NCBI RefSeq assembly: GCF_000300005.1
Contig: NC_018691.1
Location: forward strand, 4,483,001 to 4,547,000
Origin: Alloalcanivorax dieselolei B5
GTDB taxonomy: Bacteria > Pseudomonadota > Gammaproteobacteria > Pseudomonadales > Alcanivoracaceae
Reading direction: 5' to 3'
Length of the DNA: 64,000 nt
Part shown: piece by piece, positions 44,456 to 54,232 of the stretch
Layout: each line of letters begins with the position of its first letter
Position numbering within the stretch: position 1 is the first letter of the stretch
Position numbers and translations under genes: made by a program
The notes under the pieces: generated by a model
Databases searched by the model: none
What the model saw: only the letters and a program-made list of their open reading frames with translations
Told to the model about the DNA's origin: nothing

Positions 44456-45259
44456 TCAGTTCCCTGGCCGCCACAGCAGGGAACTGACGCTCACCTCGCC
44501 CATGCGTCCCGTGAACACCCGGTCCGCCGGCTTGCCGGCGGCGCCGGCGCACACCAGTGCGGGGAGCAGATGCTCCTCGCGCGGGTGACTGAACGTTCCA
44601 CCGGGAGCCTGACGCCAGGCACACAACCGTTTTCCCCGCTCGTCCTCGTCCCAGTCTCCGTTCTGGCAGGTCCGCCACAGCCACTGCTCGAAATCCCGAT
44701 TGGCATCCAGCGCCTCCGCCAGATCGCCACGCCCCCGCAGCACCTCCATGTTATGAAACGAGGAGCCGGAACCGATCACCGCCACGCCCTGCGCCACCAG
44801 CGGCACCAGCGCACGGCCCAGGCGCCAGTGCGCCCCGGCGTCCAGGGAATCCAGCAGCGACATCTCCACCACCGGCACATCCGCCTCCGGGTACATCAGC
44901 GACAACGGCACGAACAGGCCATGATCGAAGCCACGCTCCCTATCCACTCGTGCCTCGATACCCGCCTCGTGCAGCAGACTGGCGGCGCGGGCCGCCAGGA
45001 CCGGATCGCCGGGAGCAGGGTATTGCAGGTGGTAGGCGGGCTCGGGAAAGCCGTAATAGTCGTAGATCAGTGGCGGACGAGCGCCGCCGGTGAACGACGC
45101 CACCGGCGCCTCCCAATGGGCACTGATCAACAGGATCGCCTTGGGACGCGGCACCACCCCGGTCAGTTCACGCAGCGACGCGACCAGCTCCCGATGCCCC
45201 GGATCGTCGAGCAACGGCAGGGGACCACCACCATGAGTAACATAAGCAACGAATGACAT
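44456..45259 (-). CDS. ygiD: 4,5-DOPA-dioxygenase-type extradiol ring-cleavage enzyme
   Basis: This 267-residue enzyme of the LigB/DODA class III extradiol family resembles E. coli YgiD. Metal ligands are in YVTHGGGPLPLLDD (His9), LLISAHWEAP and, near the end, TFSHPREEHLLPALV; FDHGLFVPLSLMYP is also a family block. The family opens catechols such as DOPA in vitro, but its role in bacteria is uncertain. No catechol pathway surrounds it. The start ATG at 45259 gives the standard N-terminus. Confidence 0.85.
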   Translation of the reverse strand: MSFVAYVTHGGGPLPLLDDPGHRELVASLRELTGVVPRPKAILLISAHWEAPVASFTGGARPPLIYDYYGFPEPAYHLQYPAPGDPVLAARAASLLHEAGIEARVDRERGFDHGLFVPLSLMYPEADVPVVEMSLLDSLDAGAHWRLGRALVPLVAQGVAVIGSGSSFHNMEVLRGRGDLAEALDANRDFEQWLWRTCQNGDWDEDERGKRLCAWRQAPGGTFSHPREEHLLPALVCAGAAGKPADRVFTGRMGEVSVSSLLWRPGN

Positions 45260-45405
45260 GGATCACTCCCAACACGGATTGTGTTCAGAGTACGGCATCG
45301 GCGTCAGGCAAGGGATTCAGCAATTGGTGCGATTACATCAGTTTTCTTGAAGCCGCTGCGGCAATCTCCGAATTCATGGCGGCAAAGCCCGTCGCCAAGG
45401 CGACG

Positions 45406-45600
45406 TCAATCATTGCGGCCGATGGTGATGCCAGCGATCCGGGTCACACCACGCAAGCGCAGCAACGCCCAGATCATACCCGCCAGTCCGATGATTGGCG
45501 CCAGATAGAGAGTACGGTCGGCGAACAACATCAGCGCCATACTGGCGAAGAACATCAGCGCGAAAATGACGAGGAACAGATAAAGAGGCTTTTTGTTCAT
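45406..45600 (-). CDS. Small two-helix membrane protein
   Basis: The product has 64 residues and two hydrophobic segments (about 5-27 and 32-48) joined by a short DRTLYLAP turn, with a basic tail GVTRIAGITIG. GGGAGT and CGGAG precede the ATG at 45600. No family was recognised. The composition and position alone in the gap between the dioxygenase and selO genes suggest a real but uncharacterised inner membrane peptide. Confidence 0.6.
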   Translation of the reverse strand: MNKKPLYLFLVIFALMFFASMALMLFADRTLYLAPIIGLAGMIWALLRLRGVTRIAGITIGRND

Positions 45601-45849
45601 GCTCCGCTACTCCCGGGGAATCCCATGGAAGGCTCTCCATGAGAAGGAAAGCCCCATTTTGTTATTATCAGCCCATGCAGGGACGTCAAGCGGACCTCCC
45701 CGGCCGGATTCATTAATCTTTTCATGGAAACCAGCGCAATGCGATAGTCCGGTATTCGCTCTTTTTGACCACCCGGTCATGCCTCTTTTCCGCCGCCCCG
45801 GTCTGTTACTCTGTCAGACCCGCACCGGAGTTCCCGACTGGAGTATTGG

Positions 45850-47310
45850 ATGAACAGTCCCTACGGCTTCCATTTTGACAACGGCTACGCCCGCCTGCCG
45901 GAGCGCCTGTTCGCCCGCTGCGAACCGACACCGGTGGCCGCCCCTGTTAGGGTCCTGTTCAACGGCCCGCTGGCCGGGCAACTGGGCCTGGACGCCTGCG
46001 CTCTGGACAGCCCGGACGGCGCCGCTCTGCTGGCGGGCAATACTCTGGCCGAAGGCAGCGAGCCGATCGCCCAGGCCTATGCCGGCCACCAGTTCGGCTA
46101 TCCGAACATGCTCGGCGATGGCCGCGCCATCCTGCTTGGTGAACAGCTCACTCCCGACGGCTGGCGCCGCGACATCCAGCTCAAGGGCGCCGGCCGGACA
46201 CCCTTTTCCCGTGGCGGCGATGGCCGTGCCGCTCTCGGTCCGATGCTGCGGGAATACCTGATCAGCGAAGCGATGCACGCTCTCGGCATTGCCACTACCC
46301 GTAGCCTGGCAGTAGTGGCCACCGGAGAGCCGGTATACCGCGAAACCGCTTTGCCCGGCGCCATCCTGACCCGCGTGGCGGCTTCGCATCTGCGCGTGGG
46401 CACCTTCCAGTTCGCCGCCGGCCAGCGCGACCCGGCGCTGCTGGAAACACTGGTGGATTACACCCTGGAACGCCATTACCCGGAACTGAGTGACAGCGAC
46501 AACAAAGCCCTGGCACTGCTGGACTCGGTAATGGAACGGCAACTGGACCTGATCGTCCACTGGATGCGGGTGGGCTTTATTCATGGCGTGCTGAACACCG
46601 ACAACGTGGCGCTCTCCGGCGAGACCATCGACTACGGTCCCTGCGCCTTCATGGACCAGTACCACCCGGACACGGTATTCAGCTCCATCGACCACCAGGG
46701 CCGCTACGCCTATGGCAACCAGCCGGCGATCACCCAGTGGAACCTGACCCGCTTCGCCGAAACCCTGCTGCCGCTGATCGACACGGACACCGACACCGCC
46801 GTGCAAAAAGCCACCAACGTGATCAAGTCCTTCAGCGGACGCTACGACGACAAATGGCTGGCGATGATGCGTGCCAAGCTGGGCCTGTTCGGAGAAGATC
46901 CGGTGGACGCCACGCTGGTCCAGGATCTGCTGGACTGGATGCAGCGGCGCCAGGCGGATTACACCAACACGTTCCGCGACCTGATCGACGAGACCGCGCC
47001 GGTGGATGAGATCTATCAGGACGACGCCTTCGAGAACTGGCACCAGCGCTGGCAAGCCCGCTTGAGCCGCAACGCCAAACCGCTCAAGTCTTCGTTCTGT
47101 CTGATGCGCAACCACAATCCGGCGGTGATCCCCCGCAACCACAAAGTGGAAGAAGCCCTGAACGCGGCGGTGCGCGACGATGACCTCGGCCCCACGCACC
47201 GGCTGCTCGATGCGCTGTCCCACCCTTATCAGGATCGCGATGACATCAATGACTATCGGCAACCGCCGAAGCCGACGGAGCGGGTACTGCAAACCTTCTG
47301 CGGCACCTGA
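45850..47310 (+). CDS. selO: Protein adenylyltransferase SelO (YdiU)
   Basis: This 486-residue pseudokinase-fold enzyme transfers AMP to Ser, Thr or Tyr of target proteins and is linked to redox stress. The nucleotide-binding part shows DIQLKGAGRTPFSRGGDGRA and the active-site part IHGVLNTDNVALSGETIDYG. The C-terminus ends TFCGT, with Cys at the position of selenocysteine in eukaryotic SelO, as is normal in bacteria. GGAG lies 7 bases before the ATG. Full length. Confidence 0.95.
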   Translation: MNSPYGFHFDNGYARLPERLFARCEPTPVAAPVRVLFNGPLAGQLGLDACALDSPDGAALLAGNTLAEGSEPIAQAYAGHQFGYPNMLGDGRAILLGEQLTPDGWRRDIQLKGAGRTPFSRGGDGRAALGPMLREYLISEAMHALGIATTRSLAVVATGEPVYRETALPGAILTRVAASHLRVGTFQFAAGQRDPALLETLVDYTLERHYPELSDSDNKALALLDSVMERQLDLIVHWMRVGFIHGVLNTDNVALSGETIDYGPCAFMDQYHPDTVFSSIDHQGRYAYGNQPAITQWNLTRFAETLLPLIDTDTDTAVQKATNVIKSFSGRYDDKWLAMMRAKLGLFGEDPVDATLVQDLLDWMQRRQADYTNTFRDLIDETAPVDEIYQDDAFENWHQRWQARLSRNAKPLKSSFCLMRNHNPAVIPRNHKVEEALNAAVRDDDLGPTHRLLDALSHPYQDRDDINDYRQPPKPTERVLQTFCGT

Positions 47311-47361
47311 CCACCCGCTCGGGATATAAACGCGAGCCGATACGAGAAGGAAGGAAAACAC

Positions 47362-47988
47362 ATGGAGAATACCCGGCGGATAGCCGCTCCCTTGCTGGTC
47401 GCGCTACTTATGCTGGCCGGCTGCGACAGCACCGCAGAAACCGGCACGAAAGCCTCTCCCAACGCCTTTCACAGCGACGAATACGGCATCGGCCTGGCCT
47501 ATGACAACCATCAGGCCCACGCCGTAACGGACACCGGCGGCTACTTCGGCGACCCCGCCTGGCGGCTGGATGCCGATGCGGATACCCCTGGCGAGCGGCT
47601 GCTGGTGTTGCGCCTTAACGACTCCGACGAGATCCTCACCGGCGAACTGCGTCTGGGGGTCAGTCGTGATCCTGACCAGGTGAAACACTGCACCCGTCCC
47701 GGTGCCCTGGCGACATCACGCGAGACCGGCACCACCGAACTGGACGGCGCGCTCTTCACCACCTATCGCGGAGGCGACGCCGCCATGAGCCATTTTCAGA
47801 GTCTGCGCGCCTACCGGGCCGTTCACCATGGCACCTGCTACGCCATCGATCTGGTCCTCCAGGGCACCAATCCGGAGGTGTACGATCCTCCCCGGGAAGC
47901 CCCGTTCAGCCGCGAGGAAGGTTTTGCAAGGCTGAAAGCCCTGCTCAGTGGCGTGGCATTCGATGAGAAACCGCAAGGACGCAGTTAA
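47362..47988 (+). CDS. Lipoprotein of unknown function
   Basis: This 208-residue lipoprotein has the leader MENTRRIAAPLLVALLMLAGC (lipobox LAGC, Cys21). The mature part has two more Cys (HCTRPG and GTCYAIDL) that could pair, and blocks such as YGIGLAYDNHQAHAVTDTGG and HFQSLRAYRAVHHGTCYAID. No named domain was recognised. AAGGAAGGAAA precedes the ATG. It follows selO by 51 bases, so cotranscription is possible. Confidence 0.75.
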   Translation: MENTRRIAAPLLVALLMLAGCDSTAETGTKASPNAFHSDEYGIGLAYDNHQAHAVTDTGGYFGDPAWRLDADADTPGERLLVLRLNDSDEILTGELRLGVSRDPDQVKHCTRPGALATSRETGTTELDGALFTTYRGGDAAMSHFQSLRAYRAVHHGTCYAIDLVLQGTNPEVYDPPREAPFSREEGFARLKALLSGVAFDEKPQGRS

Positions 47989-47994
47989 TCCCCA

Positions 47995-48024
47995 GCCCCG
48001 CCTTCCTTGAAAGGAAGACGGGGC
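47995..48024. terminator. Bidirectional stem-loop between lipoprotein and RND genes
   Basis: GCCCCG-C-CTTCCTT (47995-48008) pairs with AAGGAAG-A-CGGGGC (48011-48024), one mismatch in 14, with a 2-base tip. It sits in the 43-base space between convergent genes, so it likely ends both transcripts. No T-run is present. Confidence 0.6.
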
Positions 48025-48031
48025 GGCCTGT

Positions 48032-51000
48032 CTAACGCCGCAACTCTTCTATCTTCTTCCTGGAAAACAGGCCATAGAGGCTCGGCAGCACCAGCAGTGT
48101 CAATGCCGTGGCCGAGACCAGACCACCGACGATCACCGCCGCCAGCGGTCGCTGGACTTCACTGCCGACGCCGGTGGCCAACAGCATCGGCATCAACCCG
48201 AGCATGGAGGTCAACGCGGTCATCAGCACCGGACGCAGCCGCGATACCGCGCCTTCGAAGACGGCCTGATCGACGCTTTCGCCGTCACGCAATCGCATGT
48301 TGATCGCTTCCACCATCACCACGCCATTGAGCACCGCCACCCCGAACAGGGTGATGAAGCCCACCGAACTGGGCACCGACAGGTACTGGCCGCTGATCGC
48401 CAGGGAGAGAATGCCGCCGATCAACGCCAGGGGCACATTGACCAGGATCAGCAATGCCTGGGCCACCGAGCCGAAAGCAAAGTAGAGCAGCAGGGCGATC
48501 AGCCCCACGGCCACCGGGACCACCATGGACAAACGTTGTTGTGCCCGTTGCTGGTTTTCGTACTGGCCGCCGATATCGATGTTGTAACCGGACGGCAGAT
48601 CCACCTCGGCATCGATAGCACGCTGGATATCCGCGACCACCGAGCCCATGTCACGGCCGGCCACATTGGCCTGGATCACCACTCGCCGCTGCACATCGTC
48701 GCGGCTGATCTGCGGCGGCCCGGTGACCAGTTCCACCCGCGCCACGTCGGCCAGGCGCACCCAGGCGCCATTGGCGGCCTGCAGTCGCAGGTTGCGGATG
48801 GTTTCCGCGTCGCGGCGGGCGGCCTGCTCGAAGCGCACATAGATATCATAGCGTTCGTTGCCGTTGATCACCTGTCCGGCACTGCCGCCGCCGAGCCCAT
48901 TGCTGACCAGACTCATTACCTGATCAACGCTGAGCCCATAGCGGCTCAGTGCATTCCGGTCCGGTTCAACCACCAGCTGCGCCTCACCGGCAATCTGTTC
49001 AAGCTGCACATCCGTGGCACCGTTCACTTCACGCACGGCCTGCGTGATGGCCTCGCCTTTTTCCTGTAGAACCTGCAGATCCGGCCCGAACAGTTTTATC
49101 GCCAATTGCGCTTTGACGCCGGAAAGCAGCTCATCCACGCGCATGGCGATAGGTTGCGAGAAATTGAGCAGCAGTCCGGGATGGGCTTGCAGTTTTTCCT
49201 CAATTTTCTCCTGCAACTCCAATCGATTTCTGGCGCTAGTCCATTGGTCCACCGGTTTCAGGCCGATATAAATCTCCACATTGCTGACCGGTTCGGGGTC
49301 GCCGCCGATCTCCGCGCGGCCAACCCGGCTCAGCGCGTAGGTCACTTCCGGAAAGGTCATGATTTCCCGTTCCAGTTTCTCCCCTACTTCCAGCGCCGTA
49401 TCCAGGCTGGATGACGGCGCCAGCGTAACCCGTAACGCCAACGTGCCTTCCTCCAATACCGGTACGAACTCAGTACCGATGAACGGCACCGTGGCCAGCG
49501 CCAATACCAACAAGCCGACCGCGCCACCAATCACCACCTTGCGAGCGGCCAGAGCCCTTGCCAGCAGGGCGCGATAGCGTGCTTCCAGCCAGCCGACCAG
49601 TTTATTGGGTTTTTCTTCCACACCATGCCGGAACAGGAAAGACGCCAGCGAAGGCACCACGATCAACGCCACCAGTACGGCGGCGGCCATGGCCAGCATG
49701 ATGCTGATCGCCATCGGCACGAACATCTTCGCTTCCACCCCCTCGAAGGCGAACAACGGCATGAACACCACCAGAATAATGCTGGCGGCGAAAAACACCG
49801 GCCGAGCCACTTCCTGGGCGGCGTCCTTGACCCGCAACGCGATGCCGCCGGGCGCATCATCAGCACCCTCCCGGCGGCTCAGATGTTTGAAGATGTTCTC
49901 CACCATCACCACCGAGCCGTCCACCAGCATGCCGATGGCCACGGCCAGACCGCCCAGGGACATCAGATTGGCGGACATGCCCAGGCTCGCCATCACCAGC
50001 AGCGCGAGGCCAATGGACAGGGGAATCGACAACAGCACCAGCACGGTGGCACGCAGGTTCATCAAAAACAGAGCCAGCACGATAACGATAAACAGGAACG
50101 CCAACAGCAGCGCGCTGACCACCGTACTCACCGCCTTTTCCACCAGATCCGCCTGATCGTAGAACACTTCGAAGCGCACCCCGTCCGGCAACGCCTGCTG
50201 AATGCGTTCCACCCTTTCTTCGATACCATCAATGGTGGCCTTGGTGTTGGCGCCCATGCGTTTGAGGACAATGCCCGCCACCACTTCACCGAGGAATTCC
50301 GGATTTCCTTCTGCATCGCGGCGGGTCATGGTCAGCGCTCCCTGACGGATTTCACCGCCGAACTCCACCCGCGCCACGTCACGCACCCGAACCTGAGTGC
50401 CGTCGACTTCCTTGAGAGGAATGGCGGCGATGTCCCTGAGCCCCTGCTCGCCGCTGCCGACCCACCCCATGCCGCGAATCACCAGTTGCTCGGCGCCGCG
50501 ATCCAGGTACCAGCCACCGGCATTGCGATTATTCGCGGCGATGGCCTCCATCACCTGCTGCAACGTCAGGTCGTAGGCCAGCAGGCGGGTCGGATTGACG
50601 TTGACCTGATACTGCCGCACTTCACCACCGTAGCTGAGCACGTCGGTAACGCCGCCCACCGGCATCAGCAGCAGTTTCACCACCCAGTCGTTAAGGCTGC
50701 GCAGCTGCATGGCATCAATACCGGAACCGGGTTCAGCGGTGAGCAGGTATTGATACACCTGCCCGAGGCCGGAGGTGTTCGGGCCCATTTCCGGCGTACC
50801 GACCCCTTCGGGAATATCTTCCCGCGCGGCCTGTAAACGCTCGAAAACCAGTTGCCGGGCGAAGTAGATGTCGGTGCCGTCCTCGAACACCACGGTGACA
50901 ATGGACAGGCCGGTTTTGGAAATCGAACGGACTTCCGCCACCTGCGGCAATGCATACATCACCGCTTCGATCGGATAGCTGATCAGTTGCTCCACTTCCT

Positions 51001-51175
51001 CCGCCGCCAGCCCGGGGGCTTCGGTGTTCACCTGCACCTGAACGTTGGTGACGTCGGGAAAGGCATCCAGTTTCAAGCGTGGCATTTGCCAGGCGATCAC
51101 CCCCACGGTGATCACCAGCAAAAGCAGCACCACCAAGCGGTTGTTCACCGCCCAGTCAATACAGCGATTCAACAT
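48032..51175 (-). CDS. Heavy-metal RND efflux pump, CzcA/CusA family
   Basis: This 1047-residue inner membrane pump of the HME-RND class has 12 helices and two large periplasmic loops. The helix-4 signature reads AIGMLVDGSVVMVEN: it has neither the DFG of zinc/cobalt/cadmium pumps nor the DAA of copper/silver CusA, so the metal is uncertain. Other blocks are TNVQVQVNTEAPGLAAEEVE and FGVAVLNGVVMVEAINMRL. It is the third gene of an outer-membrane factor, adaptor and pump operon, 30 bases after the adaptor gene. Confidence 0.9.
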   Translation of the reverse strand: MLNRCIDWAVNNRLVVLLLLVITVGVIAWQMPRLKLDAFPDVTNVQVQVNTEAPGLAAEEVEQLISYPIEAVMYALPQVAEVRSISKTGLSIVTVVFEDGTDIYFARQLVFERLQAAREDIPEGVGTPEMGPNTSGLGQVYQYLLTAEPGSGIDAMQLRSLNDWVVKLLLMPVGGVTDVLSYGGEVRQYQVNVNPTRLLAYDLTLQQVMEAIAANNRNAGGWYLDRGAEQLVIRGMGWVGSGEQGLRDIAAIPLKEVDGTQVRVRDVARVEFGGEIRQGALTMTRRDAEGNPEFLGEVVAGIVLKRMGANTKATIDGIEERVERIQQALPDGVRFEVFYDQADLVEKAVSTVVSALLLAFLFIVIVLALFLMNLRATVLVLLSIPLSIGLALLVMASLGMSANLMSLGGLAVAIGMLVDGSVVMVENIFKHLSRREGADDAPGGIALRVKDAAQEVARPVFFAASIILVVFMPLFAFEGVEAKMFVPMAISIMLAMAAAVLVALIVVPSLASFLFRHGVEEKPNKLVGWLEARYRALLARALAARKVVIGGAVGLLVLALATVPFIGTEFVPVLEEGTLALRVTLAPSSSLDTALEVGEKLEREIMTFPEVTYALSRVGRAEIGGDPEPVSNVEIYIGLKPVDQWTSARNRLELQEKIEEKLQAHPGLLLNFSQPIAMRVDELLSGVKAQLAIKLFGPDLQVLQEKGEAITQAVREVNGATDVQLEQIAGEAQLVVEPDRNALSRYGLSVDQVMSLVSNGLGGGSAGQVINGNERYDIYVRFEQAARRDAETIRNLRLQAANGAWVRLADVARVELVTGPPQISRDDVQRRVVIQANVAGRDMGSVVADIQRAIDAEVDLPSGYNIDIGGQYENQQRAQQRLSMVVPVAVGLIALLLYFAFGSVAQALLILVNVPLALIGGILSLAISGQYLSVPSSVGFITLFGVAVLNGVVMVEAINMRLRDGESVDQAVFEGAVSRLRPVLMTALTSMLGLMPMLLATGVGSEVQRPLAAVIVGGLVSATALTLLVLPSLYGLFSRKKIEELRR

Positions 51176-51205
51176 AATGTTCTCCTTGCCGGATCCGCGT
51201 GGGCC

Positions 51206-52375
51206 TTAATGAGCGTGGACATCGAAGCCCGACTTGGCCTGTTCACTGGCGAGGAAGAAGGCGCCTCGGGTAACGATACGGGTGCCCGCCGGCAGCCCCT
51301 CGACCACACGGGCACCATCCAGCGCTTGTCCCGGAGTGACTTCACGGGCTTCGTAAACTCCCGGCTCTTCCTCCACGAAAACTTGCCAGTCGCCATCGCC
51401 ACCACGGGTCAGGGCTTCCTCCGGCACCACCAGGGCGTTGTCCGGTAACGGCAACACCAGCTCCACGTCGGCGAACATCCCCGGATGGAGCAGATGGTTT
51501 TCATTGGGAACGCGAATACGGACTTCCATGGTCCGGGTGACCGGATCGAGCCGGTGACCGGAGAGAATCACCTCACCGTCCACCTGGGTCTCACCAACTC
51601 GCACCCGGGCCGGCGTACCGGTGTCGACTCTGAGTCCCGGTTGTGGCGGCAACGCCGCTTCCGCCCACAGTTCGCTTTCGTCCACCAGAGTGATCAGTGG
51701 ACTGCCGGCGGCGAGCCACTGGCCTTGCTGGAAGGCGTCGCTGAGAACCAGGCCGGTATCCGGCGCGCGCAACGTGTAAACGCCGGCTTCGCCTTTGCCC
51801 TTCTCGATGTCCGCCAGATCCGCATCGGCAAGCCCGTAACCACGTCCTCGTGCCTTCAGATCCTGGTAACGGCCCTGCACATCCAGGTAACGCTGATTGC
51901 CCACCGTGGCACGGCCAAGACTACGAACCCGGCGCCATTCGTCGGACACGGCTCGCAACTCGGCCTGCAGGGTAGCCATCTCGGCGCTAAACAGGGTGGC
52001 GACAGGGTCGCCTTTCTCCAGGTGCTGGCCCAGGGTGGCGGAGCGCGACAGCACCTGGGAATCCACCCGCACCGGTACTTCCCAGGTGCGATACAGATTA
52101 CTGGTGATTTCCGCCGGCAAACGCAGCGAACGGGTGGCGCCGGCACCGGATTGCAAGGTGATCACGCGCAGCCCGAGCATACGTCGCTGCGCCTCGGTCA
52201 GCGTCAGATCATCACCATGCCCATTTGCTTCGCCGGCGGACTCTTCCTGGCCATGCTCATGCTCGGCGGCACCAGCACCATCGTCATGCCCTTCGCCTTG
52301 ATCCGCCCAAACCGACGAAAAGGCCAGCAGCAACAGGCAAAGTCCCACTCTTTTTCTCGTGATCACGTTCTTCAT
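51206..52375 (-). CDS. RND efflux periplasmic adaptor (CzcB/CusB type)
   Basis: This 389-residue membrane-fusion protein has a signal peptide ending SSVWA near 24. A His/Glu-rich stretch follows (about 28-55, with EHEHGQEESAGEANGHGDD) that may bind metal, and then the barrel-sandwich and hairpin domains with LPAEITSNLYRTWEVPVRVD and LRAPDTGLVLSDAFQQGQWL. The C-terminus ends DVHAH. It links the RND pump to the outer membrane channel. Its ATG overlaps the stop of the outer membrane factor gene by 4 bases. Confidence 0.88.
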   Translation of the reverse strand: MKNVITRKRVGLCLLLLAFSSVWADQGEGHDDGAGAAEHEHGQEESAGEANGHGDDLTLTEAQRRMLGLRVITLQSGAGATRSLRLPAEITSNLYRTWEVPVRVDSQVLSRSATLGQHLEKGDPVATLFSAEMATLQAELRAVSDEWRRVRSLGRATVGNQRYLDVQGRYQDLKARGRGYGLADADLADIEKGKGEAGVYTLRAPDTGLVLSDAFQQGQWLAAGSPLITLVDESELWAEAALPPQPGLRVDTGTPARVRVGETQVDGEVILSGHRLDPVTRTMEVRIRVPNENHLLHPGMFADVELVLPLPDNALVVPEEALTRGGDGDWQVFVEEEPGVYEAREVTPGQALDGARVVEGLPAGTRIVTRGAFFLASEQAKSGFDVHAH

Positions 52376-53646
52376 GATTGTCCTCCCTGCCCCCGATTTC
52401 CGGCGGCCAACATCTCGATCCAGCTATCCAATTGCGCACTTTGATAGAGCCATTCCAGCCACGCCTTTTGCATCGACTCGCGCAGAGCGATGCCGGCCAA
52501 TAGCGCGTCCTGACGCTGGTTGAGGCCTTGCAGATAGTCCTGGGTGGTGATTTCTCCCAGTTGCCAGGTGCGCTGCAGCAGGTCGGCGGCATCCGCCAGG
52601 CGGGCTCCGGACAGTTCCCGCCAGGACAACCAGCGGGCGCGGCGTTGCCGGTAATCAATCAGCGCGCCTTCGACTTCGGCGCTCAACGCCCGTTGTTGCT
52701 GATCCAGCAGGGCCTGTTGCGCATCACCGTCGGCCAACGCCGCCTGGTACTCGGCTTTGCCGGTATTGAACAGCGGCAGTGGCAGGCTGAAATCCAGCCC
52801 CCACAGGTTGTCCTCGCCTTCCCGGCCAACGGTGACGCCAAGGGTGGGGTCGGTGCGGCGTTGCTTGCCGGCGAGCTCCACCTGACGCTCCGCCGCCATC
52901 ACCTGCAGACGGGCCAGACGCAGGTCATAACTGTCCTTCGCGCGGACGGCATCCATCACCACGGAACCATCCGCCTCCCATAGCCCGGCATCCGGCAACG
53001 GGTAATCCGGCGCCGCCTGATTGAATACGGCGCGCAAGCGGGTCTCGGCGGCGGTGGCTTCACTTTCCGCGTCGGCCAGAGCTTGCTGGGTCCGGCCCAG
53101 GGCCAGATACGACAACTGCGCGCTCATGCGCCCCAGATCACCGGCGCGCTCACGCTTGCGTACCAGCGCCAGCAGATCCGACAGGCGCTGCTCCTGCTCG
53201 CGGACGCCCTGCAGGCGGGCCTGGGCGGCGTCATAGGCGGCCAAAGCGGAAAGCACATCCACCGCCAATCGTGCCCGCGCCTTCTCGGCGCGGACTTCCG
53301 CCAGTTGCGCCTGCACGTCACCGAGGCGAGCACCACTACGGCCTTTACCGGACCAGTCCAGGGTCTGCCCGAGACCGACGGTGCGTGTGGTTTCGGTGCT
53401 GTTTTCGTAGCCGATGTTCAGTTCCGGGTTGTACAGAGGCTGCGACTGGGCGCGGGCCTCGACCCGATCACGTTGCAGGCGCGCCTCAATGGCGCGGTTG
53501 GCGGGCAGGTCCGCCATTTCGCGGTTGACCCAGCGCGCCCAGGTGCTGGTGTCCGCGGCAGCGGGCGCCACCAGCAACACCGTCAGGCAGGCAACACCCA
53601 TGGCGAGCAGGGGCCGCGCCCTTACAGGGAGGATAGGCATCATCAT
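52372..53646 (-). CDS. Outer membrane efflux protein (TolC-like, CzcC/CusC type)
   Basis: This 424-residue outer-membrane factor has a signal peptide ending LVAPAAA near 31 and the two long helical repeats of the TolC family (ARLAVDVLSALAAYDAAQAR and ALIDYRQRRARWLSWRELSG). NIGYENSTETTRTVGLGQTL is typical of CzcC-type members. Three ATG codons are stacked at 53646-53638; GGAG upstream fits the second or third best. It is the first of the three pump genes, 112 bases after a small His/Cys-rich protein gene. Confidence 0.85.
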   Translation of the reverse strand: MMMPILPVRARPLLAMGVACLTVLLVAPAAADTSTWARWVNREMADLPANRAIEARLQRDRVEARAQSQPLYNPELNIGYENSTETTRTVGLGQTLDWSGKGRSGARLGDVQAQLAEVRAEKARARLAVDVLSALAAYDAAQARLQGVREQEQRLSDLLALVRKRERAGDLGRMSAQLSYLALGRTQQALADAESEATAAETRLRAVFNQAAPDYPLPDAGLWEADGSVVMDAVRAKDSYDLRLARLQVMAAERQVELAGKQRRTDPTLGVTVGREGEDNLWGLDFSLPLPLFNTGKAEYQAALADGDAQQALLDQQQRALSAEVEGALIDYRQRRARWLSWRELSGARLADAADLLQRTWQLGEITTQDYLQGLNQRQDALLAGIALRESMQKAWLEWLYQSAQLDSWIEMLAAGNRGQGGQS

Positions 53647-53758
53647 GACTCCGGATTCGGACCCGGCGAAATCGGTTTACGGGTCCGGACCAATGGACAC
53701 GGGAAGACTCCGGCCTAACGCCGGCAACGGTTCCCGTGGACAAAAGCGATGTCGGGAG

Positions 53759-54076
53759 TCAGGCGATGGGAGGTCGATACGGTGAGGAAGGGGGCGGTAC
53801 CGGCAGAGCAGGTACCCGGCTGTCCGCCAGTACCGGCAAGGGCGCCCGGGCGCTCTGCTCGACGGCGGGGGATGCCATGAAGCCGTGGCACTGACAGCAG
53901 TGCTGGCCGCCGCCATGGTGCTCGATGCCGGCATGCTGGTCCGGCTGATCCAGGGCCACGCTCAGTTCATGGCCGTCCGTCACTGGCACCCGCTCATGGC
54001 TGGCCACGTCCGTCACCAGCACATGAAAGCTGGTCACGCACAGCAGCAGCAAAGCCATACAACGTCGAAGTACCAT
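53759..54076 (-). CDS. Small secreted His/Cys-rich protein leading the metal efflux operon
   Basis: The product has 105 residues: a hydrophobic leader (MVLRRCMALLLLCVTSFHVL), then HELSVALDQPDQHAGIEHHG and the cluster GGGQHCCQCHGF (three Cys, two His within 10 residues), ending in a Pro-rich tail. Short proteins of this kind (DUF2946- or CopL-like) precede metal efflux genes in many proteobacteria and are thought to bind metal in the periplasm. I cannot assign the family firmly. The start ATG at 54076 has a weak ribosome site; a GTG at 54103 is possible. Confidence 0.65.
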   Translation of the reverse strand: MVLRRCMALLLLCVTSFHVLVTDVASHERVPVTDGHELSVALDQPDQHAGIEHHGGGQHCCQCHGFMASPAVEQSARAPLPVLADSRVPALPVPPPSSPYRPPIA

Positions 54077-54232
54077 GGCGGATCCATATCGGTAAAGAAA
54101 CACGACTCACGCACGAAGCGCGGCCGCGCCTGAGTATGCTTGGAACCGGCGTGCCATGACAAGTTCCCCGGCCCTCTTGCAGTTTCCTTCCGGCACGGCA
54201 TAGTGAGCCGCCATGTTGACTGTGAGAGCACC

